Shown: piece by piece, positions 7,444 to 16,191 of the stretch
Position numbering within the stretch: the stretch's first letter is position 1
Layout: each line of letters opens with the position of its first letter
Assembly: GCF_002286775.1 (NCBI RefSeq)
Contig: NZ_NSGJ01000007.1
Location: 1 to 64,000 of the forward strand
Origin: Myroides sp. N17-2
Lineage (GTDB): Bacteria > Bacteroidota > Bacteroidia > Flavobacteriales > Flavobacteriaceae
DNA: 64,000 bases
Reading direction: 5' to 3'
Program-made: the position numbers and the translations under genes
The notes under the pieces: model-generated
What the model saw: the letters and a program-made list of their open reading frames with translations, nothing else
What the model was told of the DNA's origin: nothing
Databases searched by the model: none

Positions 7444-8780
7444 TATAATAAGCCTTTAGCGAATTGAAGAGTATAGTATTTATATATGTTGTCTAATTTG
7501 GCAGCTTCTAATTCGAACTGCGTTTGCAAGTGTTGTACATCTGCATCCAATAAATCGGTGAGTAGCGATATCTTATTGAAATATGTACTTTTAATAATCC
7601 GTGTGTTCTCAGCTGCCTGTGTCTTATTCTTAGTACAAACTTCTATCTGCACGAATGACTCTTGATAGCGCAAATAAGCCTGTTGAACCTCTTGTTTTAT
7701 CTGGTCTTGCACATTTTTATGTTGTAGTTCTTCTTTCTCGTATTCTAAAGCACGACTGCGAACTTTGTGTACATTGTGATAGAGGTTAGAGATCGGGAAA
7801 GACACTTGTACCCCAATCGTTCCTAAGCTATACCAACTCGGATTATAGGGATAAAGAAATATCTGCGGGTTCGCCATCGTGAAGTTTCCGATTAATCCGA
7901 TACTCGGCTTGGTATTCGCTTTTACCTTTTTCTGTTCTATTTCACTTAATGCCAAATCTTCTTCTGACAACAGATGCTTAAACCCGTGCTCTAAAGCGAT
8001 GTCTAATGATGTTTCATAAGGCTCTACTGTAGTCATATCCTCAAAAGAATCCTGTGTTTGAATAAAATCGGTATCCTTATACCCCATAAGCAGGACAAGC
8101 TTCTGGTTCTCAATCAGCATATCATTGTTAATTTGTACCAAGGTCATTTCTCTTTTCGAAATCTCCATTGTAGCACGTAGCACATCACTCTTAAGCACGA
8201 CACCGTTCTTATACAGATGTTCTATTTCTGCCAACTGCTCCTTGTGATCTGCAATATCAGAAGTGATGACTTTCTTAAACTTAGCCAATCTCGCTAATGC
8301 CAAATAACTTCTAATCGCTTCAAGGCGTACCTCTGACTTCGTCATATTCGCTGTAATACTTGCCTTGTTCTCAAGTGTCTTGCGTTCTTCTATTTCAAGG
8401 TTCTGACGATTACCACTATACAGGTTCAGATACATTGATACTCCTGTATTATAAAGAGTATGGATAACATCGTGTTGCTCAGGCTTATTAAATAACCCAT
8501 CGGTATAGACAGGGATATTACTTGCCTTCTCAGCACGCCCAAAAGCATTAAACACAGGGTATCTCCCTATCTCAGCATCTCGTGTATTCTCTCGTCGAAT
8601 CTCTTGCTCTTTATTTTGAATCAATCCCCTTTTACTATTCAAGTCTGTCTGTTGCCAAACTTCATTAAGTGTTATAGACAGTGTATCCATCTGTGAAATA
8701 GAAGGTGATACACGCTGGCAATAACCTGATGTAATACAGCTGGCGAGTACAGCTAAGAGGTGGAGTTTTCCCGGTTTCAT
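7443..8780 (-). CDS. TolC-family outer membrane efflux protein
   Basis: The protein has 445 residues. The leader ends near LLAVLASC, which fits a lipobox (Cys15), so it may be a lipoprotein like many outer membrane factors; cleavage after GYC is the alternative. Two repeats of long alpha-helices with intervening beta segments form the TolC trimer fold, and the C-terminal half contains the typical ISLLTDLLDADVQHLQTQFE segment. It is first gene of the efflux operon, with a -7 element at 8801-8808. Confidence 0.88.
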   Translation of the reverse strand: MKPGKLHLLAVLASCITSGYCQRVSPSISQMDTLSITLNEVWQQTDLNSKRGLIQNKEQEIRRENTRDAEIGRYPVFNAFGRAEKASNIPVYTDGLFNKPEQHDVIHTLYNTGVSMYLNLYSGNRQNLEIEERKTLENKASITANMTKSEVRLEAIRSYLALARLAKFKKVITSDIADHKEQLAEIEHLYKNGVVLKSDVLRATMEISKREMTLVQINNDMLIENQKLVLLMGYKDTDFIQTQDSFEDMTTVEPYETSLDIALEHGFKHLLSEEDLALSEIEQKKVKANTKPSIGLIGNFTMANPQIFLYPYNPSWYSLGTIGVQVSFPISNLYHNVHKVRSRALEYEKEELQHKNVQDQIKQEVQQAYLRYQESFVQIEVCTKNKTQAAENTRIIKSTYFNKISLLTDLLDADVQHLQTQFELEAAKLDNIYKYYTLQFAKGLL

Positions 8781-8800
8781 AAGTGGTTCTTAAAATCGCA

Positions 8801-8808
8801 CAAAAGTA
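8801..8808 (-). promoter_or_regulatory. -7 element of the efflux operon
   Basis: The plus strand reads CAAAAGTA, i.e. TACTTTTG on the minus strand, a full match to TAnnTTTG, 20 bp upstream of the tolC-like ATG at 8780. It is back to back with the regulator's own promoter. Confidence 0.65.
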
Positions 8809-8827
8809 GAGCGAGTACGTTATACCT

Positions 8828-8905
8828 TGTACTTCTTAAATAGTCAACTTTTTATCCAAAACAGACAAAATCATTGTACTTTTGCTTACCCAATAATCTG
8901 TACTT
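8828..8905. promoter_or_regulatory. Three TGTACTT direct repeats, candidate AraC operator sites
   Basis: TGTACTT occurs at 8828-8834, 8875-8881 and 8899-8905 between the divergent regulator and efflux operon. The first is also half of the inverted repeat AGTAC-N10-GTACT (8814-8833). The second overlaps the regulator's -7 box. Their placement fits binding by the adjacent AraC protein, but this is only a pattern match. Confidence 0.3.
8877..8884 (+). promoter_or_regulatory. -7 element of the AraC-family regulator
   Basis: TACTTTTG matches TAnnTTTG and lies 24 bp before the ATG at 8909. Confidence 0.65.
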
Positions 8906-8908
8906 ATA

Positions 8909-9697
8909 ATGAGAATCATTGATTCGTTAGAATTTATCGACAGTAATGAAGACGGTGTCTTTATCACACATGAAAAATCTACCAAGCGATATCCCCTACA
9001 CCAACACCAAAAAGGACAACTTACCTATGTAGAGGGAGGTATTACGTATGTCACTATAGATAGTGTCACCTATGTCGTACCTGCTAAATATTTCTTTTGG
9101 ATCCCAAAAGGAGTGCCTCATATACTGAGGTTGAGCCACTCAGCGACAGTCTTGCATTCGCTGTATTACTACACACACGATGATGATAAAGATCCCTTTT
9201 ATACTAAATTAGGTATCTATGGAGCATCAGATCTATTGATAGAGATGATTGGGTATACTGCCTGTTGGCACGATCAGATGGTAGATCATAATACTCCTAA
9301 TTTCGTATTTCTACAAGCATTAAAGAATATCTTACCTACGTTTATAGATAAGAATATGCAATTACAATTGCCGTTTAGTGATAATCCGCGTATGATCAAG
9401 ATTACGGATTACTTAGATGTACACTTCGGACTGCCATTAACCTTAACGGATATAAGCAGTAAGTTTAATATGAGTGAGCGTTCTGTATCACGGTTATTTC
9501 AGGCAGAGTTACAAATCTCCTTCTTGCAATATTTAAAAACACTACGCATCGTGAAAGCAATAGAGCTACTGATGAAAACGGAACGCTCAGTAAGCGAAAT
9601 AGCAAATGCGGTAGGCTATGTGACGTTAGGGTCTTTTAGCAATACCTTTTATGAATTTACAGGTATGCGTCCCTTAGAAATGAGGAGGAATAGGTAA
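8909..9697 (+). CDS. AraC-family transcriptional regulator
   Basis: The protein has 262 residues. An N-terminal cupin-type sensor half (HQHQKGQLTYVEGG, FFWIPKGVPHIL) is followed from about residue 160 by two helix-turn-helix motifs: TLTDISSKFNMSERSVSRLF and the conserved second motif SVSEIANAVGYVTLGSFSNT, then FYEFTGMRP. This architecture fits small-molecule-responsive AraC regulators. It is divergent from the tolC-hlyD-mfs operon and is the obvious candidate regulator of it; whether it activates or represses is not visible. Confidence 0.88.
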   Translation: MRIIDSLEFIDSNEDGVFITHEKSTKRYPLHQHQKGQLTYVEGGITYVTIDSVTYVVPAKYFFWIPKGVPHILRLSHSATVLHSLYYYTHDDDKDPFYTKLGIYGASDLLIEMIGYTACWHDQMVDHNTPNFVFLQALKNILPTFIDKNMQLQLPFSDNPRMIKITDYLDVHFGLPLTLTDISSKFNMSERSVSRLFQAELQISFLQYLKTLRIVKAIELLMKTERSVSEIANAVGYVTLGSFSNTFYEFTGMRPLEMRRNR

Positions 9698-9737
9698 GTA
9701 TATTTTACTTACTTTTATTCTCTTAAATATCAATGCT

Positions 9738-10469
9738 ATGAATTTAAAAAACCCATTTAAACAACTGCTAATAGGGTGTTGTACAGTTGTATTCACATTA
9801 ACCTCAACAGGGATACACGCTCAATCCAAGAAATATACAGAGAAAGAGTTAACAACAATGTCTGTAGAGGAACTTGCCTTACTGCGCAATGAAGTATTAG
9901 CTCGAAAAGGCTATGTGTTCTCTAACAGCATCTACTCAAGCTACTTTGAAATGCAGAAGTGGTACAATCCTGCCAAATCAAATAGCACAATCATATTAGA
10001 TGCTAATGAAAATGCTCAGGTCGATTTAATCAAAAAGATAGAGAACCAAAAGAAAGCAATGCGTACTAAAGCTATTAGTGATCTGAAAGAAATAAAGAAA
10101 GCGGTGAATGCTAATAATAAAGCATTGTTTGACAAATATGTTTTTGACAAGGAAAATAGAGATGCTAACCTAATGGATAGCTTTAAAACTATACTGAACA
10201 CTTGTAATCTAGATGGAATTAATTGGACTAAAAACCAAGGTTTATACAAAGTAACAATCGATAACGGAGATGCTGTTTCGGTAATCTATATTAAATTCAG
10301 CAATACACAAGTTATTTTATCTGAAGGGCGTATAGAACATAGTGAGATATTTGGAGACTTTAGCGATGGTTATTCTTCTTATGAATCAGAAAGTGAATAT
10401 ACACAATGGTTTTACTTCAACATCACAGAGCAAGGACTGAAATTTGTCAAATGGGATATGGCAGGATAA
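9738..10469 (+). CDS. Exported YARHG-domain protein
   Basis: The protein has 243 residues with an N-terminal signal peptide ending near GIHAQS. Residues about 38-85 form a YARHG-like domain (LSVEELALLRNEVLARKGYVFSN-type sequence, then YFEMQKWYNP), an extracellular domain of unknown function often found in exported and membrane-anchored bacterial proteins. The remaining 150 residues have no family I recognise. The gene stands alone; a bidirectional terminator at 10502-10543 separates it from the convergent gene. Confidence 0.75.
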   Translation: MNLKNPFKQLLIGCCTVVFTLTSTGIHAQSKKYTEKELTTMSVEELALLRNEVLARKGYVFSNSIYSSYFEMQKWYNPAKSNSTIILDANENAQVDLIKKIENQKKAMRTKAISDLKEIKKAVNANNKALFDKYVFDKENRDANLMDSFKTILNTCNLDGINWTKNQGLYKVTIDNGDAVSVIYIKFSNTQVILSEGRIEHSEIFGDFSDGYSSYESESEYTQWFYFNITEQGLKFVKWDMAG

Positions 10470-10478
10470 CGAATACCC

Positions 10479-10496
10479 ATCAGAATAATCGGAATC
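10479..10496. repeat. Short ATCRGAATM repeats (two 9-bp units)
   Basis: ATCAGAATA-ATCGGAATC follows the YARHG gene. Three units of the same 9-bp pattern occur at 11497-11523, so related short repeats lie on both sides of the gene at 10546-11469. Confidence 0.5.
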
Positions 10497-10501
10497 TATA
10501 T

Positions 10502-10543
10502 AAAAAGAGGTTAGACAGTACTATTACTATCTAACCTCTTTTT
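10502..10543. terminator. Bidirectional intrinsic terminator
   Basis: Arms AAAAAGAGGTTAGA (10502-10515) and TCTAACCTCTTTTT (10530-10543) are perfectly complementary. The A-run before and T-run after allow termination in both directions, between the convergent genes ending at 10469 and 10546. Confidence 0.85.
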
Positions 10544-10545
10544 GA

Positions 10546-11469
10546 TTACTTACATTTAGGATAAATATATTTATTTAAATGATACTGAGTAATCGCTTTT
10601 AAAGGTTTACCAAGTGTAGGATGTACTCCTGTGCCTGGGCTACTAAAATATTCATGTCGGTTATCTCCTATTTTAGCAAACCACACTTGTGGTTTATTCT
10701 TTTTAAAGAAGACCGTATTACAGTCAACAGTGATTTGTTTAAAGTTATCTACTACGCTTTTATCATACGGTACAGGTTCACTATTTGTACCTGCGAAACT
10801 CTGTATAGTGGCTTCTCCACAGTCATAAGCAACATATTTATCATCCTCCCACTTCATACATTTATCAGTAGATAACGTATTACTAACTACTGCTCCTCCA
10901 CCTACCATTAAGACTATGCTAGCTACTATCGCTAATAGTCTATTCTTAGATTTCTTCTTTTCTGGTGTAGCTATAGGTGTTGTGGTTTCTTTAAAAGGCT
11001 GAACTGGAGGTACTCTAATCTTTTCACTTACTATCTCTTCTTTTTCTTCAACAATAGTAGAATCCACATGCTCTTCCTGCACATCAACTACATCTAAAGT
11101 ACTTCTTCTAAACTTGCCGTAAGGGCGGAGTTCATAATCATACATTAAAGCGACAATTTCTAGTACAGCATGGTTCTTAGATGTATCAGTCTTTTTGCCT
11201 AGAAAGCTCTGAATAGGTTTAAACCACCCTAATTCAAATCTATTAATACTCTTAACAATATCATTTAACTCAGTGCTATCACCTCTAAAAAAATCTTTAA
11301 GAACTATTTTATCGTCAGGAGATAAATCTTCTTTACACAGTCCAAGACAATAATTTCTCAATTGTGCAGGTGATGGAGATAACAGAACTGTGTACTGAGG
11401 TAAATCTTGAACTTTATTAATATGTTGTTTTAAACTATCTGTATAGTCATTAATCGTTAGTATGGTCAT
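10546..11469 (-). CDS. Hypothetical protein with one transmembrane helix
   Basis: The protein has 307 residues. An N-terminal cytoplasmic domain of about 130 residues is followed by a Glu-rich linker, one membrane helix at about residues 177-197 (LLAIVASIVLMVGGGAVVSN) after a Lys-rich stop, and a C-terminal domain of about 105 residues with four cysteines (CMKWEDD, YDCG, VDCN, PKC). The topology resembles an anti-sigma or sensor-like protein in outline only; I see no motif to support such a role. The C-terminal part would be periplasmic. Confidence 0.65.
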   Translation of the reverse strand: MTILTINDYTDSLKQHINKVQDLPQYTVLLSPSPAQLRNYCLGLCKEDLSPDDKIVLKDFFRGDSTELNDIVKSINRFELGWFKPIQSFLGKKTDTSKNHAVLEIVALMYDYELRPYGKFRRSTLDVVDVQEEHVDSTIVEEKEEIVSEKIRVPPVQPFKETTTPIATPEKKKSKNRLLAIVASIVLMVGGGAVVSNTLSTDKCMKWEDDKYVAYDCGEATIQSFAGTNSEPVPYDKSVVDNFKQITVDCNTVFFKKNKPQVWFAKIGDNRHEYFSSPGTGVHPTLGKPLKAITQYHLNKYIYPKCK

Positions 11470-11496
11470 AATTACAATTCAATGTAAAACGGAATT

Positions 11497-11523
11497 ATCA
11501 GAATCATCGGAATCATCAGAATT
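11497..11523. repeat. Three 9-bp ATCRGAATY repeats
   Basis: ATCAGAATC-ATCGGAATC-ATCAGAATT lies just upstream of the gene at 10546-11469. Two units of the same motif occur at 10479-10496 on the other side of that gene. Confidence 0.55.
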
Positions 11524-11731
11524 ACAACACATTAACCTTATCAAGTCGGCATTCCTTTGTCCTGTCGAAAATCAGATATGTGTTGTGATGTTTCAAAAGT
11601 ACGAAACATTTATATGGGTTGCTTACTCGTGAGATTAAAATAACAAGGAAGCCATTTTATGTCACGACGAGCAGCTCGCTTCCCTCAACATCTATTACTG
11701 CCTTTCGCATCTAACATAATACATAAATAAG

Positions 11732-11980
11732 ATGAAAAAATCAGTACAAGTAGCTATGCTATTAGGCGTAATCACATTATCAATGGTAAGCTGTGATAAA
11801 GATGACAACCAACTTCAGATAAAGAAAGAAGTTAAGGCGAATGGGGTAGATGACGAAGAGGAAAAAAATGATCTAGGTAATACTCCTATTAAACCACCTA
11901 AATATACCAAAAACATTACTGAAGAAATGGAAAAAAATGATCTAGGCAATACTCCTATTAAACCACCTAAAATTCAATAG
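11732..11980 (+). CDS. Small lipoprotein with an internal sequence repeat
   Basis: The protein has 82 residues. The signal ends in the lipobox LSMVSC, so the mature lipoprotein is about 61 residues. It contains the 13-residue segment KNDLGNTPIKPPK twice (near residues 45-57 and 68-80), separated by a short linker; the repeats are almost identical at DNA level too, so the duplication is recent or constrained. It lies 33 bp upstream of the TPR histidine kinase and is probably co-transcribed. A role as an input or anti-signal for that kinase is conceivable, but nothing in the sequence proves it. Confidence 0.65.
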   Translation: MKKSVQVAMLLGVITLSMVSCDKDDNQLQIKKEVKANGVDDEEEKNDLGNTPIKPPKYTKNITEEMEKNDLGNTPIKPPKIQ

Positions 11981-12013
11981 TTAGATATTAAATAAAAACA
12001 CTAAATTCGAAGA

Positions 12014-13753
12014 ATGAAAAGACACCTACACACTTTTTGTTCTTCGAATTTTCTCTTGGCAACACTTTTACTGTTATCTATTTGTTCTTGTCAAACAAAA
12101 CCAAATAATTCTACTGATAAAAAAGAATCAGAACTAGCTTATAATTATCAATACAAAGCAGATAGCTTATACAATATAAATAATTTAGACAGGGCTTTTA
12201 GCTCTTTCCTACAGTCTAATTTTTACTTTAAAAACATTCAGAAAACAGAAAGTATTACTTACAATAATCTTCGTATTGCAACAATTTATTTAACAATTGG
12301 GGATCCGAATAGTGCACAGGAACTTATCACGAAAGAACTAGATAATATTGTTGATATGGATAATTCTTTTAAAGTTTACCTATATAATTCATTAGCTAAC
12401 TGTTACGCAGAATTACAAGATTATTCAGAGGCTATTACCTTTTATAATTATGCCATCAATAAATCAAGTACAGAAATAGAAATAGCAATAATAAATAATA
12501 ATATAGCTACAAACAACATCAATCATAAAGAATATTCTAAAGCAATTGTTATACTCAAAGACATAACTTCTTCTAATGTATTTAAAGACTTAAAAGAAGA
12601 ACAAGCAAGAAGTTTAAACAACTTAGGTAAAGCACTCTATTTACAAGATAAAACACAGGGATTACAAGAACTTAAAGAAGCCTTGGCTATAAGATTAGAT
12701 AATGTCAATCAAGATGATATCTATAGAAGTTATATTAATCTAGCTGAATACTATACTTTAAACAAAGATTATAAATCCGCACACGACTATGCGCTAAAAG
12801 CATATCAAACTTCAAAAGACTTCAAAAGCAAAAAAGATAAACTTACAGCTTTAGAATACTTAATCAAATCAAGTATTACTAATCCAACCCAATACTACGC
12901 TGATTACATCGAATTATCAAAACAAATCGCTACAGAAACACAGCAAGCGAAGAATCAATTCGCTAAGATTCGTTATGACTTCGAACAACACGAAAAAGAA
13001 AACATAAAACTAAAGCTTGATCTACAACATAGTGAATTAATGGTCACTAGACGTAATAATGCATTACTAGTTACCTTTATATCACTTCTTTTAGGTGCAG
13101 TGGTTATCTCTTTTATCTACAGAAAGATCAAGTATAAACACCGCCTTGATAAAATACAGCAGGCTTACCTTACCGAAACAAAGATTGCTAAGAAGATACA
13201 CGATGAGTTAGCTAATGATGTTTTTAATACACTGACGTATACCCAAAACTTCACGTTAGATACGCCCGAGACTAGAAGCCGCCTAGTGGAAGACTTAGAA
13301 AGTATCTATAAAAAGGCAAGGAATATATCACTGCAACATAGCTCTATCGCTACTGATGGAACGTTCTCTACTCACTTAACGAACTTGTTTAATGAGTATA
13401 ATACTCCTGACTGTCAAATTATAATCACTGGACTAGAGAAGTTTGATTTTAGTCATCTAGACAAGAATCAGAAGATCACAATCTATAGAGTGATACAAGA
13501 GCTGTTAGTAAATATGAAAAAACACAGTATGGCGACTATTGTGGTATTTAAATTCAGTGAAGAGAATAATTATTTTAAAATATTTTACTCTGATAACGGC
13601 GTAGGAATCATACAGGAGAAGATTAAGTCTAAAAATGGACTGCTAAATGTGGAAAACCGTATTACAAATATTGGAGGAACATTTATATTTGATCACAAGA
13701 ACCAATTAGGTGTGAAATACAATATCCAATTACCAAAGAAGAACTATGTTTAA
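12014..13753 (+). CDS. TPR-containing sensor histidine kinase
   Basis: The protein has 579 residues. A lipoprotein-like signal (LSICSC, Cys about 26) is followed by a periplasmic region of TPR-like helical repeats (about residues 40-310), one transmembrane helix (about 350-370), a HisKA_3-type dimerisation helix with the phospho-acceptor His396 (KKIHDELANDVF), and an ATPase domain with an N box (QELLVNMKKHS), SDNGVGI and NGLLNVENRI. TPR sensor kinases of this NarL/HPK7 type are common in Bacteroidota. The stop overlaps the response-regulator start by 8 bp, making a two-component pair. The signal sensed is unknown. Confidence 0.88.
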   Translation: MKRHLHTFCSSNFLLATLLLLSICSCQTKPNNSTDKKESELAYNYQYKADSLYNINNLDRAFSSFLQSNFYFKNIQKTESITYNNLRIATIYLTIGDPNSAQELITKELDNIVDMDNSFKVYLYNSLANCYAELQDYSEAITFYNYAINKSSTEIEIAIINNNIATNNINHKEYSKAIVILKDITSSNVFKDLKEEQARSLNNLGKALYLQDKTQGLQELKEALAIRLDNVNQDDIYRSYINLAEYYTLNKDYKSAHDYALKAYQTSKDFKSKKDKLTALEYLIKSSITNPTQYYADYIELSKQIATETQQAKNQFAKIRYDFEQHEKENIKLKLDLQHSELMVTRRNNALLVTFISLLLGAVVISFIYRKIKYKHRLDKIQQAYLTETKIAKKIHDELANDVFNTLTYTQNFTLDTPETRSRLVEDLESIYKKARNISLQHSSIATDGTFSTHLTNLFNEYNTPDCQIIITGLEKFDFSHLDKNQKITIYRVIQELLVNMKKHSMATIVVFKFSEENNYFKIFYSDNGVGIIQEKIKSKNGLLNVENRITNIGGTFIFDHKNQLGVKYNIQLPKKNYV

Positions 13754-14417
13754 AAAGATATTAGTAGTTGAAGATTATGACAGTATCAATGATGGTATCG
13801 TTAAAGCTTTATCTGAAAATACGCAAGCAGAGACATACAGTACAAAGTATTGTGACGACGCTTGGCTAAAAATACAAAGTGCTGAAAAGAATGGCGCTCC
13901 GTTTGATTTAATTATCTCTGATCTTTCTTTCGTAGAAGATTACAGAGAGACTAAGCTAAAAGGAGGTGCCGACCTGATTAAATTAGTACGTGATCACAAT
14001 ACGGACATTAAGATTATCGTGTACTCTATAGAGATTAGATATATTGAAGTTACTGACTTAATCGATCACTTAAAAGTAAATGCTTACATCAGTAAAGGTA
14101 GAAATAGTATAAAGGAATTACTCTCTGCTATCACTTATATTAGTGAGGAAGGAAATCTTCCTTATCTATCTCCTGATATTAAAGAAGTAAAGGACAATCC
14201 TTCAGCGCACATCTTACACGATGAGGATTTACTTATACTAAGGTATCTCTCTGAGGGGCTATCACAGAGTGATATAAGTATCAAACTTAAGGAAGATGAT
14301 CTAAATATATCAAGCACGAGTAGTATAGAGAAGAGAATAAGTAAGCTTAGAGCTTCATTTAATGCGAAGAATACGACTCATCTAATCAGCATTGCAAAAG
14401 ATATGGGAATCATCTAA
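13746..14417 (+). CDS. Response regulator with a LuxR-like C-terminal domain
   Basis: The protein has 223 residues. The receiver domain has acidic residues Glu9, Asp10 and Asp12 and phospho-acceptor Asp59 (DLIISDLSF), and a Tyr/Ser-Lys switch region around YISKGR. The C-terminal segment (about 155-223: LRYLSEGLSQSDISIKL, then SIEKRISKLRASFNAKNTTHLI) resembles a divergent LuxR/GerE HTH. It is the partner of the overlapping TPR kinase. The DNA target is unknown. A GGTTTTCCGTA promoter box lies in the next intergenic region and may be worth testing as its site. Confidence 0.85.
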   Translation: MFKKILVVEDYDSINDGIVKALSENTQAETYSTKYCDDAWLKIQSAEKNGAPFDLIISDLSFVEDYRETKLKGGADLIKLVRDHNTDIKIIVYSIEIRYIEVTDLIDHLKVNAYISKGRNSIKELLSAITYISEEGNLPYLSPDIKEVKDNPSAHILHDEDLLILRYLSEGLSQSDISIKLKEDDLNISSTSSIEKRISKLRASFNAKNTTHLISIAKDMGII

Positions 14418-14507
14418 TACCTTATATCTTCAAGCCTGCCATAATAAGAATGAATTGCTAGTACATAGCAGTCAATAAATATTTTGACATAAAAATGCAC
14501 TAAATGA

Positions 14508-14548
14508 GGTTTTCCGTAAAACACTATCAGTAATAGCTTATAACTTTG
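14508..14548 (+). promoter_or_regulatory. Promoter with GGTTTTCCGTA box and TAACTTTG -7 element
   Basis: GGTTTTCCGTA is at 14508-14518 and the -7 element TAACTTTG at 14541-14548, a gap of 22 bp, the same as in the promoter at 3019-3059. The ATG at 14574 gives a leader of about 20 nt. Shared box plus spacing suggests common regulation. Confidence 0.55.
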
Positions 14549-14573
14549 TCCTATTATTCGTTATAAATTATTT

Positions 14574-14912
14574 ATGCAGAAGTATATTTACGTATTGGTA
14601 ACTGTTGTTTTCACACTATTTTCTGGTTGCAATCAAGGGCAACACGCATCTACTGAAAAAACAAAAGAAGACAAGGAGTATCTGGTCGAAATAGACTCTC
14701 TTTTATCTACTTATGACACGCACGCTACCGCATATAGAGATTTATATATAAAGGCGCTCTACGGCGATAAAACAGCCCTTAAATCATATTCTGATTTAAT
14801 GTTAGAGGTTAACGCTTTAGACAACAAATTAGAATATCTAATTAGTCAAAAGAAAATAGCATCCAATCAACTCAAAAAATATATGAACTTGAAAAAGAAG
14901 TTTATGCAATAA
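14574..14912 (+). CDS. Small putative lipoprotein
   Basis: The protein has 112 residues. The N-terminus MQKYIYVLVTVVFTLFSGC fits a lipoprotein signal (Cys19). The mature part is helical and charged, with YLVEIDSLLSTYDTH and a C-terminal LKKYMNLKKKF. I recognise no family beyond similar small lipoproteins of Bacteroidota. It follows the two-component pair on the same strand but has its own promoter with the GGTTTTCCGTA box. A strong terminator follows at once. Confidence 0.7.
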   Translation: MQKYIYVLVTVVFTLFSGCNQGQHASTEKTKEDKEYLVEIDSLLSTYDTHATAYRDLYIKALYGDKTALKSYSDLMLEVNALDNKLEYLISQKKIASNQLKKYMNLKKKFMQ

Positions 14913-14944
14913 AAAAGAGGCTGTCCCACAAGACAGCCTCTTTT
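14913..14944. terminator. Bidirectional intrinsic terminator
   Basis: Arms AAAAGAGGCTGTC (14913-14925) and GACAGCCTCTTTT (14932-14944) pair perfectly around a 6-nt loop, between the convergent lipoprotein gene and clpX. Confidence 0.9.
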
Positions 14945-14946
14945 CT

Positions 14947-16188
14947 TTATGATGCAACTTCTAATCGTTGCAGTAAATTCTTATTTAATGCGTGAACTGT
15001 ATAGTCTCTATCCACATTAAGTTCTTTTATTTCATCTTGGCTAGGTAGTTCATACATAGCATCAGTTAAAATAGCTTCACATAATGATCTTAATCCACGT
15101 GCACCAAGTCTATACTCAAGAGCTTTATCTACAATGTAGTCTAAAGCTTCATCTGTAATCGTAAACTTAATACCATCCATCTCAAACAATTTTTCGTATT
15201 GTTTAATCAAGGCATTCTTAGGTTCTGTCAAGATAGCACGTAAAGTAACTTTGTCTAACGGATCCATGTGCGTTAATACAGGTAGCCTTCCTATAATCTC
15301 AGGGATTAACCCGAAATCTTTAATATCTTTAGGAATGATGTACTGCATTAGGTTAGTACGATCTACTAATTCACCCTCTACTGTAGACTTATATCCTACA
15401 GCTTGCATATTTAAACGCTTAGAGATGATTCTCTCGATACCATCAAACGCTCCACCTGCCACAAAAAGAATGTTCTTTGTATTCACCTCAATAAACTTCT
15501 GATCTGGGTGCTTTCTTCCTCCCTTAGGTGGAACATTCACTACACTTCCTTCAAGTAATTTTAATAACGCCTGTTGAACACCTTCACCAGATACATCACG
15601 TGTTATAGATGGATTATCACTCTTACGAGCGATCTTATCTATCTCATCAATAAAGATAATTCCTCTCTCTGCTTTCTCTACATCATAATCAGCAGCCTGT
15701 AATAACTTTGTCAAAATACCTTCTACATCTTCCCCTACATATCCTGCTTCTGTTAACACAGTTGCATCTACGATAGCTAAAGGCACATTAAGCATTCTAG
15801 CAATAGTCTTAGCCACTAAAGTCTTACCAGTACCTGTCTGTCCGACCATAATGATATTACTCTTCTCTATCTCGATATCTTGCTCACCATCATTCATCTC
15901 TTGTAAAAGACGTTTATAGTGATTATATACAGCTACAGACATCACCTTTTTAGTTTGATCTTGTCCAATAACGTATTGATCTAAGAAATCACGGATCTCC
16001 ATTGGTTTCTTAAGCAATAAATCACTAGATATATCTCCTAACTGTTTTGATTCTTCTTCCTCTAGCACGATCCCATATGCTTGTTCCACACATCGGTCAC
16101 AAATATGAGCATCTATACCTGCTATAAGAATATTAGTATCAGATTTAGCACGTCCACAGAATGAACATGACATTTCTTCTTTAGCCAT
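14947..16188 (-). CDS. clpX: ATP-dependent Clp protease ATP-binding subunit ClpX
   Basis: The protein has 413 residues, full length. An N-terminal zinc-binding domain uses Cys8, Cys11, Cys30 and Cys33. The AAA+ core has Walker A GQTGTGKT (116-123), Walker B with DEID (181-184), and a C-terminal domain with the sensor-2 segment [10 protein letters not shown]. ClpX unfolds substrates and feeds them to ClpP in the cytoplasm. It lies 3 bp after clpP in a clpP-clpX operon, with tig upstream as a separate unit. Confidence 0.97.
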   Translation of the reverse strand: MAKEEMSCSFCGRAKSDTNILIAGIDAHICDRCVEQAYGIVLEEEESKQLGDISSDLLLKKPMEIRDFLDQYVIGQDQTKKVMSVAVYNHYKRLLQEMNDGEQDIEIEKSNIIMVGQTGTGKTLVAKTIARMLNVPLAIVDATVLTEAGYVGEDVEGILTKLLQAADYDVEKAERGIIFIDEIDKIARKSDNPSITRDVSGEGVQQALLKLLEGSVVNVPPKGGRKHPDQKFIEVNTKNILFVAGGAFDGIERIISKRLNMQAVGYKSTVEGELVDRTNLMQYIIPKDIKDFGLIPEIIGRLPVLTHMDPLDKVTLRAILTEPKNALIKQYEKLFEMDGIKFTITDEALDYIVDKALEYRLGARGLRSLCEAILTDAMYELPSQDEIKELNVDRDYTVHALNKNLLQRLEVAS

Positions 16189-16191
16189 AAA

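Noticed and set aside
11647..11683. Hairpin GGAAGC/GCTTCC enclosing CGAGC-A-GCTCG upstream of the repeat lipoprotein
   Set aside because: No T-run and no conserved RNA fold recognised; could be chance, so not called as a riboswitch or terminator.
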